Below are positions 21,345 to 31,994 of a stretch of DNA of 64,000 nucleotides, one piece after another; within the stretch, counting starts at the first letter, position 1; the number at the start of each line of letters is the position of its first letter. The DNA comes from Trichosphaerium sp. ATCC 40318 (Eukaryota > Discosea > Flabellinia > Trichosidae), in contig JALMLS010000315.1 in assembly GCA_038496445.1 (NCBI GenBank), forward strand, positions 117,616 through 181,615, given 5' to 3'. The notes below the pieces were generated by a model. It saw only the letters and a list, made by a program, of their open reading frames with translations. It made no database searches and was not told the DNA's origin. A program made the translations under genes and the position numbers.

Positions 21345-22776
21345 TTACTTCATAGCAGGCATCACGCAATACGTAATGGCCCTTTTAAGCAGCCTACATT
21401 TTTTGTTAAAATCACCAAGGTTCGTTGAAGCGGGCACTCTCCGCAAGTTATCTGTTTTGCTGCGTACCTTTGCGCTGATTTAGACGTTTTGAAACGATGC
21501 CAGTCCCACTTGTACTCGGGGTATACTAGCGATAGTGCATGCGGATAATACTGTAGAAAACCCTTTGCACCTACACCAAGAAGCTGGTCTGTGGACACGT
21601 GATACCTACGAATAGTGTTATTGTCTATCTTCAATGCATTGGGTAATTTCAGAATCACATACCAATCGCTTGCGGTAGTTATATCGAACTTGCGCGCAAC
21701 GCCACGCACGAACTCCAGTTGGGTTTGTTTGTTCCAACTCACGCGAGATCCGTAAGTCGGCACAGTGTTCAAAAAGACAGAAGAAACAGTGGAGGACAAA
21801 CTGCCGCGGTACCTTCATTAAAAAAACTGGTGTTAGGTTTGGTTTACAATCAATACGTTAAATGTACCTCAGCAGAAGTGAATGAAGTCCTTGGTCTATA
21901 ACACGTTGCGGAGATATACGACGCCAATCGTCATGAGTGTATACTTCGAGCTGTTTGCCTACGTAATCTAAGGCTTCGTGTCGGTTCAGCATTTTATCCC
22001 AATACCCAACAGGAGCTCGTCTAGCGCCCACGTGAATACAAACAACAAACTCAACACGTACGAGAATCGCCATGGCTGCCAATTATGGTGTGGATATATT
22101 GCTTGCAAGTATGTCGAGATTGACCTGTTGTACCTATACGCTATACGATTAATGTGAGACAGACCACTTGCAGTCTTTTACCCTTGTACTATGTAGCCAA
22201 CATGTGCTTCAATGTCTTCGTTTGTAAGACTGTACCATTCGTCCATGTCTTTGATACCAAGGATACGGCCAAGACGGTTAAAATACTGTCGTTGTGTAGA
22301 TAGGTTTTCAGTCTCAAGTGCAGGTGGCGCATTACTATTTGCATGTCACGTTGTGTTAGAAGCGTAAAGTGTAACGCACCTAAACCGCTCTGGCCTCCAA
22401 GAGTGCGCTGGGTATAGAGTTTTGAGTGAACAACGAAAAGAATAGCCGTGCCTACGCTTTGTCAATACGATTGTTTAAAGTTTGAACGCGAATTGCCTTT
22501 TAATAATATGACCACCTCCACAACGTGCAATTATGGCTGATTCAATACGATACCAGTCATCCAAGTGTCTAATACCTAACTTCTTGCCAATCGAATCTAG
22601 CATTACTTTATCTGTATTCTTTACCCTTCTAATACGCGTTGGCGCTTGCCTACATCTGTCAGACCACAAACTAATCCAATAACGCACCAATCAAACGTAT
22701 GGAGTCTATTTGCGACATGGTAGCCGTTTTGATACGCTTTAGGTCTTACAGCGCTACTTGCATATTGTAACCGCAT
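21345..22776 (-). CDS. DWY-repeat protein 1 (four repeats, no nuclease domain)
   Basis: My exon model starts at ATG 22776 (MRLQYASSAVRPK, basic and Ser-rich, like a mitochondrial presequence) and ends at 21345. It carries four repeats of ~65 residues, each with a helical lead, a D-x-W-Y core and a Tyr-Pro-Trp end: LGIRHLDDWYRI with LYPAHSWRPERF; LGIKDMDEWYSL with IYPHHNWQPWRF; VYTHDDWRRI with a degenerate end; and ITTASDWYVI with VYPEYKWDWHRF. Short introns (e.g. a 39 nt GTGCGT...TAG after codon ~30) restore one frame throughout. The protein ends in LLKRAITYCVMPAMK soon after the fourth repeat, where paralogue 2 (29969-31838) enters its nuclease domain. I know similar repeats only from uncharacterised protist and algal proteins. 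Function unknown. Confidence 0.7.
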
Positions 22777-22999
22777 CTTTGCTGCATCACAGATACCACA
22801 GCGCTCTTTGCTGAGCTTTGACTCGTAAACAAGCACGTGACATCTGTGGAAGACTTAGGTTCACTGTAAATCAACGCTAAGCCACCAACACTTTACCATA
22901 CGCTCTGATACTTACGCTGGTGCTGTCTGCTTAATTATTACGCTCAACATAAATAAAACCGATCAAACCACGGCACACTAAACAACACTCAGGAATCCA

Positions 23000-23191
23000 A
23001 TGAGCGACAACACACCTAGCATACTTTCAATTCTATTACGTCCCAGTATTGTAAATACATTCTACGGTACTTTGGTAGTAATAGTAATGTTCTTGGTACT
23101 GTGGATATCAATGTGCGCCTGTTGCAGAGCCGCGAACCCGAACGCGCGTAGAATGCCGTATAAACGCAAACCAAACAACCACCTTGTATAA
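23000..23191 (+). CDS. Small single-pass membrane protein
   Basis: A 63-residue frame, ATG 23000 to TAA 23191. One strong hydrophobic segment lies at residues ~20-40 (FYGTLVVIVMFLVLWISM), followed by CACCR and a basic tail (RRMPYKRKPNNHLV). The positive tail suggests a cytosolic C-terminus; the cysteines could be palmitoylated (inferred). It is head-to-head with DWY-repeat gene 1 across 223 bp and convergent with the proteasome gene. The family is not recognised. Confidence 0.5.
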   Translation: MSDNTPSILSILLRPSIVNTFYGTLVVIVMFLVLWISMCACCRAANPNARRMPYKRKPNNHLV

Positions 23192-23287
23192 AGGCTTCAA
23201 AACACAACAATGCGCAAGTACAGCTTCGCTGGCGTTTACTGTAAAACTAATTTTTATTTGTCACCCAATATAACCACATGCACTCCT

Positions 23288-24616
23288 CTATTCGTCCATG
23301 TCATCATCAGAATCTGACTCCAAGTCGGCCACGGCTATCTTTATGGCCTCATCCAAAGTGTCTTGTGGCACAGAAGCAAATTTATTTCCACTTTCTTTGC
23401 AAGCCCATCCCATCTCTAAAACGAATTCTTTGTCCTTGAGTTCATCGTGTACCTTGTAAATGCTACATCGATGTAAATATTCTGCGTTGACAAGTTATAA
23501 GCCGTACATTTTAGCGATTTCTACAACAGCTTGAGCACATGTCAAGTTAGCTAGATCCAATTTTTCAATCTCGGTTTTAGCGGCTTGTTTGCCTTTTCCA
23601 GCTGCGCATCCAAGGTATCCCTTGATATCAAAATTAGTTCACGTTAAAACGAATGCTAGTATTGACAAGAAAAAAAAAACGAATTTCAAAAAACACAACA
23701 TCATCTGCCAATCCCGCAATCAACTTATTATTAGCACATACCCAAGAGACGCCAGAAGGTTCTACTTTGTACAATTGTGGACCTGTTTCATCAATACCAC
23801 CCATAATGCCAGAGCAACCAAAAGGCCTATTCATTAATCAACGATTACAACAATTTGTTGTGACCATATAAAAAAAAAACTTGTCATGCGAAGATATCAA
23901 GAGACTACGTACCTTACTACAGCGTATATTGTGTGCATTTGAACGAAACCGGCGAGGCGATCCATTAATACGCGTACAGGTACGTCATAACCGTAAAAGT
24001 TACTACACAAAACGTCAAAAAAAACAATCGTCAAAATTGGAAAAAAAAATTGAAAAAAAAAATGTTAAATACGCACCGCCATTGTTTTGCTTCTTTACGA
24101 GCTTTGTCCAACAAGCGAGAAGTATCTGCCATAAGACCTGAAGCTGCCTATCAAGGGGAATTAGCAAAAGTGACATGGAATTTGGGTGATAACACGCCTG
24201 CAACGCTTTTTCACCTCATAATAACAGCATATGAGCTTAAATTAAAGTGGCGTACCAAGCCAACGTGTTTGTCAATAATATTGACTCTTCGGTTGCTGGA
24301 GGGTTCAAGCATTTTTGAAAGAACAATTTTTTCACATCCTAGCACTACACCATCAGTGCATTTGAGTCCAATTGATGTTCTAGGTTCAAAATAAGCTTCG
24401 AGCTAAATTCAACGCGCAAACGCCATACCCGCTGTTTTCTACGGCCTTTGTGGCATACTGTACTTGAAAGACGCGGCCATCAGGAGAATAAGTGCTCGCT
24501 GAAAGATCATACTATTATCGCTGTTAGCGTACAATACAACGACAAGCAAAGGATAAACGTTTAGAAAACGAATCAAAAAACAAAGCGTCTATTACCCCTG
24601 TTCCAATGCTACTCAT
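23288..24616 (-). CDS. 20S proteasome alpha subunit, PSMA3 (alpha7) type
   Basis: The first exon encodes MSSIGTG. After an intron comes [17 protein letters not shown], the N-terminal signature of alpha-type proteasome subunits, with the SSIGTGYDLSAS form typical of PSMA3. Later exons show [36 protein letters not shown] and [19 protein letters not shown]. The last exon ends in an acidic tail ([12 protein letters not shown]) at stop 23288, also typical of this subunit. Alpha subunits form the outer gate ring and are not catalytic. Length and motif order fit a complete gene. The start is 81 bp from the divergent Kelch gene. Confidence 0.92.
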
Positions 24617-24697
24617 GTTATATAAGCGTTGTGGTTGGTGTTATTGCTTCAATGAGTATTTTTTTGTAACCAAACCACAGCGTAAAATGGTCATACA

Positions 24698-26170
24698 ATG
24701 TCTCGCAAAACTTTATTGAGCGCTCCCAATGGTACGTAAACCACAGTTTCTTATCATAATTATGTTGTTTAGGCAAAAACAGCTCCAACTACATGTGTAG
24801 TAACTGAAATTTTGACTAAGCAACCCCCATCAGGTAGACAAGGCCACGCAGGAGCGCGTTGCGGTAACAAGTGGTACATATTTGGAGGTAAATAGACATA
24901 ATTGTTGTATCTTAACATTCAACGAACGCTTTCAGGTCGACTACAAGGCCGCGGGCGCATTTACTCAAACGACTTGTGGTGCTTTGACCTTGACACTCGA
25001 AAATGGACAGAAAGTGCGTTGTACAAGGCTCTCAATGCGCTTCAACTATTTACACAATGCAGTTAAAGCCAAGAACGCCCCTAGCGTTCGCCACAACCAC
25101 ACAATGGCACGCACAACATCAATTTTTCGAAAAAGCGTAAAATTAATAATTATTTGACAGGTGTCACTTCAAGGTCTGTCAATAGCTATCGGCTATTCAT
25201 TCTCAGTATTTATAAAGGCGTACTATATATTTTTGGAGGCCAAGATAACAATGGCTACCTGGGCGATATGCATTCATTCACAGTGAGCAATGAGAAGTGG
25301 GAATTGGTACAACAACAAGGCACAATTCCAAAATCAATACATTCGCATTCGGCTGTTGTTTACAAGGACTGTATGATTATTGCTTGTGGGCGCAATGGTT
25401 ACAGGCCTGCCCACTATACCAATGACATAAATGTGTATCACTTTAAAACTAAACAGTGGAGGAAGCCAAAAATTCAGGTAATAAAAAACGGGTTGAGTGC
25501 CAAATACTTACCATTGACAGGGTCAACCACCACACCCTCGATCTTACACAAGCTGTGCTGTAATCTCATCAAAATTGTATGTATTTGGCGGATACTACTG
25601 GGATGGATCAGAAAGTACGGTGGCAGCCTGACACAACATTAACAATACATAGCTTATTTCAATGATCTTTGGTCATGTGATCTAGAAAACTTCAATTGGG
25701 TACAAATTCCGTTGAGCGAGTGTAACGGCAAAATAGCAAAGAGAAACAGGTAACAATAAATCCAAAAGTGTTATTAACAACGCGCAGGAATTCATTGACA
25801 GCTATACAATTTAATGGCACATCAAGTTTAGTACGCATTACACAACTTTTTTTGTGCTAACTCCATTGTGACAGATAATGTTTGGCGGGAATTTCTACGA
25901 CAACCATTCTACAGACGTCTTTTTTGACGATATGTGGGTGTTTACTAACGCAGCTGACAAATGTACAGCAACAAAGATCGACATTAAAGCAGATGAAGCA
26001 CAAAAACTAAAGCTACGGAGGTACCTAAGCCTGTACGACTCAAAGTTGATGCTAATAAACGCGAAAGAGGTCACCATCAGATGTGCGTACATAATGACAC
26101 TTTACTCATGTTTGGAGGTGAAGCAGACAGGACCAGATTCAATGACATGTATGAGTGGCAATTCCAATAA
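24698..26170 (+). CDS. Kelch-repeat protein
   Basis: ATG 24698 (MSRKTLLSAPN), a GTACGT intron, then Kelch blades with paired glycines: NKWYIFGGRLQG, GVLYIFGGQDNNGY, KLYVFGGYYWDGSE, MFGGNFYDNHS and TLLMFGGEADRTRFND. The ending WQFQ lies before TAA 26170. Five to six blades imply a beta-propeller for protein binding, often linked to actin or to ubiquitin ligases. No BTB or other extra domain is visible, so the partner is unknown. Near 25960-26050 the frame entering the last blade differs from that leaving the fifth blade, and I could not place an obvious intron. Either a very short intron is hidden there or one base is wrong. Confidence 0.8.
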
Positions 26171-26226
26171 AACCGAAGCAAGCTTTCAAGAGAATTCTCA
26201 GTTTTATTTTTTGTTTTTTGTCGCAA

Positions 26227-26764
26227 TTAAGAAGTTTGGGATTGCATGACACGTAAGATATCGGAGTCACCTACAAAATACGTCAATACAAGATAAATAA
26301 ATGAATTAAAAAACGGTTTCAATCCGCTTCGGTTTTTAAAAACGTTGTAGAGTTGTGTATGATTTCTAGGGTTTTTCGTACCTTCTTCTAGAACGCAGAA
26401 AACTGAAACTGGGAAGTAACGACCGCAAGCGGTACCCAAATCGATGTTACCACCATTGTAGTGGTGTACGTAACACTTGGAAAGCATAGCGAGGTATTCC
26501 ATTTCGGATTTACGCAAAGCTGGTGTGTTGTTGGCAATTACGATCAATTTAGCTGTATTCAGTGAGTATTTATGCGCAATAGTGAGTTTCTGTACCTTGG
26601 CCAGCTTTTAGGTTCTTTGTAGCTTGCTTGTTACCAAGGGTGTATTTACCAGACTTGATTACAAGTGCCAAACGGGAGTTAATGCTCTCTTGTGCCTTTT
26701 TCTAATGGATTTCGTCAGATGAGCGTGTGACCGTCTAAAACCGTACAGTCTTTCTTGATGGCAT
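26227..26764 (-). CDS. RPL30: Ribosomal protein eL30
   Basis: ATG 26764 encodes MPSRKT. After a 45 nt intron come [20 protein letters not shown] and [15 protein letters not shown], then [39 protein letters not shown] and a final [14 protein letters not shown] at stop 26227. This is the full order of a eukaryotic large-subunit eL30, including the [13 protein letters not shown]-binding loop. Four short exons are visible. The 3' end is only 56 bp from the Kelch stop (convergent), and the start is 142 bp from the divergent amidase gene. Confidence 0.95.
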
Positions 26765-26906
26765 GTTTTTTGTATTATGTTAATGACTAGATCTCCAGCT
26801 GTAGGTGTTTACGATGGTGCCTTCGCAGATGAAAGTTTTATCGAAGCTTAATCACAATTTCCGTTAAGTTATGCTCATATCCAGGTGCCAGTACTTACAT
26901 TTTACA

Positions 26907-29490
26907 ATGACCAGCACTACATTTGCAGGGCGTTTCGTTAGAAACTTGTATATATGTACTCTTGTGGCATTTGTCGCATTTCTTCTTTATTACACGCAAG
27001 AGAAGGACATTTTTGCCGGACAACAGGTACGAAACGCTTCACTACGCTCGTTACTCAACTACGACCAGGTAGATTTGCATAGTAAAGAGTATGACCTTAA
27101 ACCTTTGGGAGGGCCTGTTATTAGCGACCCTATCTTCAGATTCGTTGTTGAACTAACGGAAATGAGGTATTTCTTTTTTGGATACGTTGTGCAAACCGTT
27201 AATAAGCTGTATAGTCCTTTCTCTCTCTTCCAAAAGTACCTACGCGAAGATAACGACTTTGCGGCTGCCCGGCGATTGGCAGCACAGATAAATTTGCCCG
27301 GCAAGCAACTGCCGCTCGTTAAACCGACTAAAAGTACTGAAATACTACTCTAAAAACATACTGACTTTCCAAAGATCAACTAAAGTTCGCCAAAGATGAA
27401 GCCAAGCATTTTAACATCAAACACTTTGCGGATGTAAAAACAAAGCCTGAATCCAACGGTTTTAGGCAAGATACTTTACTCACTGTGGACAACTGTACTG
27501 ACAGCATATTAGGTACTGGTCCATTGAAGATTTCGCTAGAGCATATCGTGAAGGCACTGCAACACCTACCAAAGTTGCTTTATCCGTCATTGAGGCCATC
27601 AAAGATTCAAACAGTCTCACAGTACGTCACACTATTATCGCGTGGGTTTTCACACTGACACTGTTCGTTTACTCAAGCCTTCTTTGGCTGCTGTGATCAA
27701 GTACAGAGAGGATTTGATCTTGGAACAAGCAGAAGCCTCCACGCTCAGGTTTCAAAAAAAAGAAGCTTTAGGTGTATTCGATGGTATCCCTGTATTGTTT
27801 AAGGATGATATGCACGTTAAGGGTTTCAACACTAGCCAGGGAACAAGCTTTATTGGTAAAGAACTTGAAGTTAGAGATTCATATGTTGGTACAGAGCAGT
27901 GTCACTCAGTAACTTCATTCTCACACTATGTGCAGCTCGTAAGCTTCGTTCAGCTGGTGCTATTCTCGTAGGAAAGACCAACTTGCACGAAATTGGCATT
28001 GGCACGTGGAAACAGAGTCGATAACTCGATTTGAATTCCAAATAGCGATTGATATTCGATTTATTAACGTTGAATTGTAGGTGTTACAGGACACAATAAA
28101 TATTGGGGTACTCCACGTAACCCTTACAATACTGCACATTACACCGGTGGATCTTCTTCAGGCTCTGCAGCTGCTGTAGCAGCAGGTATAGTACCTGTCG
28201 CTCTCGGTACAGATGGTACGCCTTTAGTGTTGTTTTTTGTTTGGATTGTTTATTGATACCAATGTCAAGGTGGTGGTTCTGTTCGTATTCCCAGTGGATT
28301 AACTGGTATTGTTGGTACGTGCGTTAATTTTGACTATGGGTCATTGTGACGGTGATGATTAGGCTTAAAACCGAATTTTGGGCGCATATCTGAAGAGGGA
28401 CTACCTCCACTGTGCTGGAGTGTATCTCACATTGGACCTCTCGTAACCAGCGTAAAAGGTTTGTGTTGATTACACGTTTTAACAAATCAAGTACGATAGT
28501 TTTGACGTGCTTTAGATGCTGCTCTTGTATATGCTCTGTTGGCAGGCCCTGAAAAAAGTGACGAGTATACGATGATACAGGTATGGCTCATATCCCATAT
28601 ATGTTTTTGGATTGTGCTTTAATTGAAATGTGTAGCCACCAGTGCACATGCACCTCTTTAACGCACAAGGTCATTTTCAGGATATCACGATGGGTGTTTT
28701 TGGCCCATGGATTACTGATTGTCAAGTGAATATAAGACAGGTAAATATCCTACCTTGCAACATTTTTCTTTGAAAAAAATTCTTACTTTGAACGATAGGC
28801 TGTTCTAGGCATGATTCAAAAATTGGCGAATAATGGAGCGAATGTTAAAAAGGTTGTAGTACCTCACTTGCACACTATTCGTGTTTCACACGCAATTCAA
28901 ATTGCTTCTGAAATGGCTTCATCTATGGACAAGGCTTACAGTACCAATCGTAAAGACTTTGGAACCCTAACACGTGCAAACCTGAGTACGTTGCATTTTT
29001 TTAATCCTTATTACACTCTCCTTGATGGACTTATTTTAAATATAGATTTACTCCGTGGTGTGAGTGCTATGGATTATATTGCCAGTCAAAAAGTTCGAGC
29101 TTGGGCAATACAAGTCACAGAGGAACTCTTCAAAGAGGTAGATGTACTCATTGTACCAAACACAGCTATAACAGCTCCACCTGTACGTAATGAGACGACA
29201 AGTGATTTGTACACACTGTCGCAATTGATGAAGTACCAATTCTTTGGCAACATGGTGGTACGTAACAAACAACCATCTTTGGTTCTTTTGTAGTAAAATT
29301 GGATTAACTTGTACTACAGGGCATACCGGCTATTACTGTACCTATTGGCTATGATGATGATGGATTACCTATTAGTATACAAATCATGGCTCCTTACTGG
29401 CGCGAAGACATTCTGTTCAGGTTGGGTGGGTTTATTGAGAAACAAGTCAAGAAACAGAAGCCATCTGTTTATTATGACATTCTCGGATAA
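26907..29490 (+). CDS. Fatty-acid amide hydrolase (amidase-signature serine hydrolase)
   Basis: I chose ATG 26907 because it opens a signal anchor (residues ~10-28: [20 protein letters not shown]); an in-frame upstream ATG at 26871 is possible. The amidase-signature core follows: [14 protein letters not shown] carries the catalytic Lys, [17 protein letters not shown] the cis-Ser, and [13 protein letters not shown] the nucleophile Ser, giving a complete Ser-Ser-Lys triad. The rest runs from [14 protein letters not shown] to [17 protein letters not shown] and ends at TAA 29490. FAAH-type enzymes hydrolyse N-acylethanolamines at membranes, and the N-terminal anchor fits that. One intron (28002-28080) begins with GC (GCACGTGG), and the frame across it is exact (IGI to [10 protein letters not shown]). 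Confidence 0.92.
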
Positions 29491-29968
29491 TGTTGTAGAA
29501 TAAAACCACTTCAAATTATCCATGTTTTTCCAACCTCGTGTGAATGCAATTGTGATGCACTTGTGGGCACCATGACGTTCCCTGGTTGCTATCAGTTCAT
29601 TGTTTACTCACTTATCCACATGGGCTGTATCGACAGTAGGGTACGTACTCTCCGCTACTGAGTACAATCCTGCTATATCTGGTCATGTGGCAGTATCTGA
29701 CGAGGTGCTGCTTATCATTTAAACTGATAAACGTTACCCCAGAGGGATATTTTGCTTTACCGAGTGTATGATTTGAGTAGTATGGTGTGAGCATTTTGTT
29801 GGCTCTGTAGGCTACCCTTCTGGTTGTTCCATCTGTAAAGCCTGCATCTAAAGTAACATTCAGATACATACTTATAAACATGCAACTTGAAGCGCCCCGT
29901 TACATACCAGCCATACTATAGTAAAGATGTTTCCCAAGGTTTCCGGTCAGATCTTGTCTGCATTGAGG
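29491..29968. other. Gap between the convergent amidase and DWY-repeat gene 2
   Basis: 478 bp with no sure gene. A minus-strand open stretch of 89 codons (29881-29612) has protein-like composition but no recognised motif. It could be a further exon or decayed tail of DWY-repeat gene 2, or chance. Confidence 0.35.
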
Positions 29969-31838
29969 TTACTCTGCTTGCATTATAGATCGTTTGACTT
30001 TGTCCTCTGGTTCAAAAAACTGTCCGCTCTTTACATTTGCTATCAGTGGCTTGGCATCTTGAGCTCCTCTGATGTGGTCAATGGCAATATCCTCTCTGAG
30101 TATGGTCTTAGTTCAAGCTTTTTGCACAGTAGTTGTACCTATAACTGCGGATTGTTGCGGCTATAGAAGCGACATCCCTCTTCCACCAGTACGGTATATG
30201 CACTACTGTAATGCCATTCATCTTGCACAGTGCCTTCTTCTCCTTATCGCGTTCGGAGTAGCTATAGGCACTTCCAAAAGACTTGATGTCATGATAGTGT
30301 TGTTCCCCTTTTTGTGCGTTAAATAATATGGAATTCAACAATAAAATAATACCTTGATACTCCAATGCTAGATCAAATGCTGGAATGTACACATCAAGAG
30401 ACAGCTGTGTTGATTTGAAGGAGTGCTCTTCGAAGACGACGTTATTTGGGAATACTCTCCTAACAGCGTCTGCCAACATCCTAAAATTTGTTATCCAGGA
30501 GACAAATGTGGCATGGCGCCTTACTTTTGAACTGCTCTCTTGGTTCTTCCAATTGCGGTTCCCACATATTTGTAGTCTGGATACAATAGTTTAAGTGGCT
30601 TTGGCCAGTATGTTAGTACGCCACCAAGCCCTATAGAGACGAGTTGCTTTACTGATACACGTTGCCTATATAAATGTCATGACAAGTTATTTATAAAGTT
30701 GTATGGGCGCACCAATCAGAAGGGTGTTGTATGTTAAACTTGGATTCAGCATCATTCAGAAACGATACAATATTACTGTCTTCCCTCCAAAAGCCTCTTC
30801 TAAGTGTACTACAAGTTGCTCAGTTTTTATGGTGCCTTAGGTTCTTCCGTACGTAAATTTACGGTCATCCCATGTGTAACTTGGAAAGACTCTGCTTAGG
30901 ATATCTGAGAGGGACCCTTTGTGCCTGTAAGGTGTTAAAAAAAGAGTGTCAAGGTGTATGATGACAAGCGTACTGATCCAAAACTGCTTTCCCGCCCACA
31001 TCAATAAGAGTGCGTCGTTGTGCAGTGTACCAATCATCCAGGGTTTTATAATTTGCTTTTTTGCCCAAAGTATCAAAGACGTCACGTTGATTGTCTATCA
31101 CACCCCAAAATCCACGTGGCACATACCTGGAAGTATTGTTAGCACTATCTAGCGTTATCTTACAATCGCATATGTGCGTACTTGAAGTTCCACTCGGACC
31201 ACTTGTGGTTAGGGTACACCTCCATTACCACACGGGAAATCGATCCTGCGTACCTGCACCAGTTAGATACAGTCCATTGCTTACAATGCACGTACTTGGT
31301 AAATACGCGTCTATGACCCTTGGAGGCAAAGTTCGTTATTGAAAAGTTGTACCAATCGTCTAAATGCTTTATGTTGTACTCTTTACCAAGGTCTTCGATA
31401 GCAGCTTTGTTGTGTTCAAGGTTGGACCAAAGACCTTCTGGCACTCGACTACTCGCCTTTGTAAGTAGCACGTGCTGTATACAAACGTACGTGAAAGCCC
31501 ATTCTTCCCAAGACACTGTGGGATATACAGCTTTGAGGACATCTATGTGCGAGTGGTACCTGATATCACTGTTTATTTGACATTGTGCCAGTATACGTAC
31601 GACAGAAGCAGACTAGCGCCGCCACACCGTTTCCAATCGTCTTTGTTGTATCTGTACCAATCATCTAAAGTTTTAACGCCTAGAGCGATTGCAGCCTTTT
31701 CCAGAGCCTTTAGATGATGTTTTGCAACTGTGAAGTTGTCAGATTTTTTGTTACGCCATTCTGGTACTGAATTAGAAGCTGACGCATAGGCTAGACGCAA
31801 AACGTACGTAGTTGGTTACGTAATAACGACAGGCGCAT
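29969..31838 (-). CDS. DWY-repeat protein 2 fused to a restriction-endonuclease-like domain
   Basis: The start at ATG 31838 (MRLSLL, then a 29 nt intron, or 17 nt with an alternative donor, into PYASASNSVPEWRN) looks like a mitochondrial presequence. Three full repeats follow: LGVKTLDDWYRY with VYPTVSWEEWAF; YNIKHLDDWYNF with VYPNHKWSEWNF; and ANYKTLDDWYTA with VFPSYTWDDRKF. A fourth, divergent one (HPSDWCA with LLYPDYKYV) matches the fourth repeat of paralogue 1. From ~30480 comes a domain with LSLDVYIPAFDLALEYQG, EQHYHDIKSFG, SERDKEKKALC and ITVVHIPYWW. That Asp ... Glu-x-Gln ... pattern fits a PD-(D/E)XK fold like Vsr-type or DUF559-type nucleases. The stop is at 29969. DNA cleavage or repair, perhaps in mitochondria, is inferred. 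Confidence 0.72.
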
Positions 31839-31994
31839 TTTATCAAATTAATTACATCAATACTGTCCGTTACAATGGCGTTATGAGGCTATTCTGTTTT
31901 TCTGGAGGAAACAAATAAAAAGGTTGTTGGTTAAGTGACGCTCAGCTATTTGTCCTCACGCTTCTATTCTTTACGTTCCTAATTCTTCATCGCA
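31839..31994. promoter_or_regulatory. Divergent promoter between DWY-repeat gene 2 and PCCA
   Basis: 156 bp between opposite start codons. It contains an AATAAAAAGG word but no clear paired TATA signal. Both products have mitochondrial-like N-termini, so shared control would make sense, but this is inferred. Confidence 0.4.
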
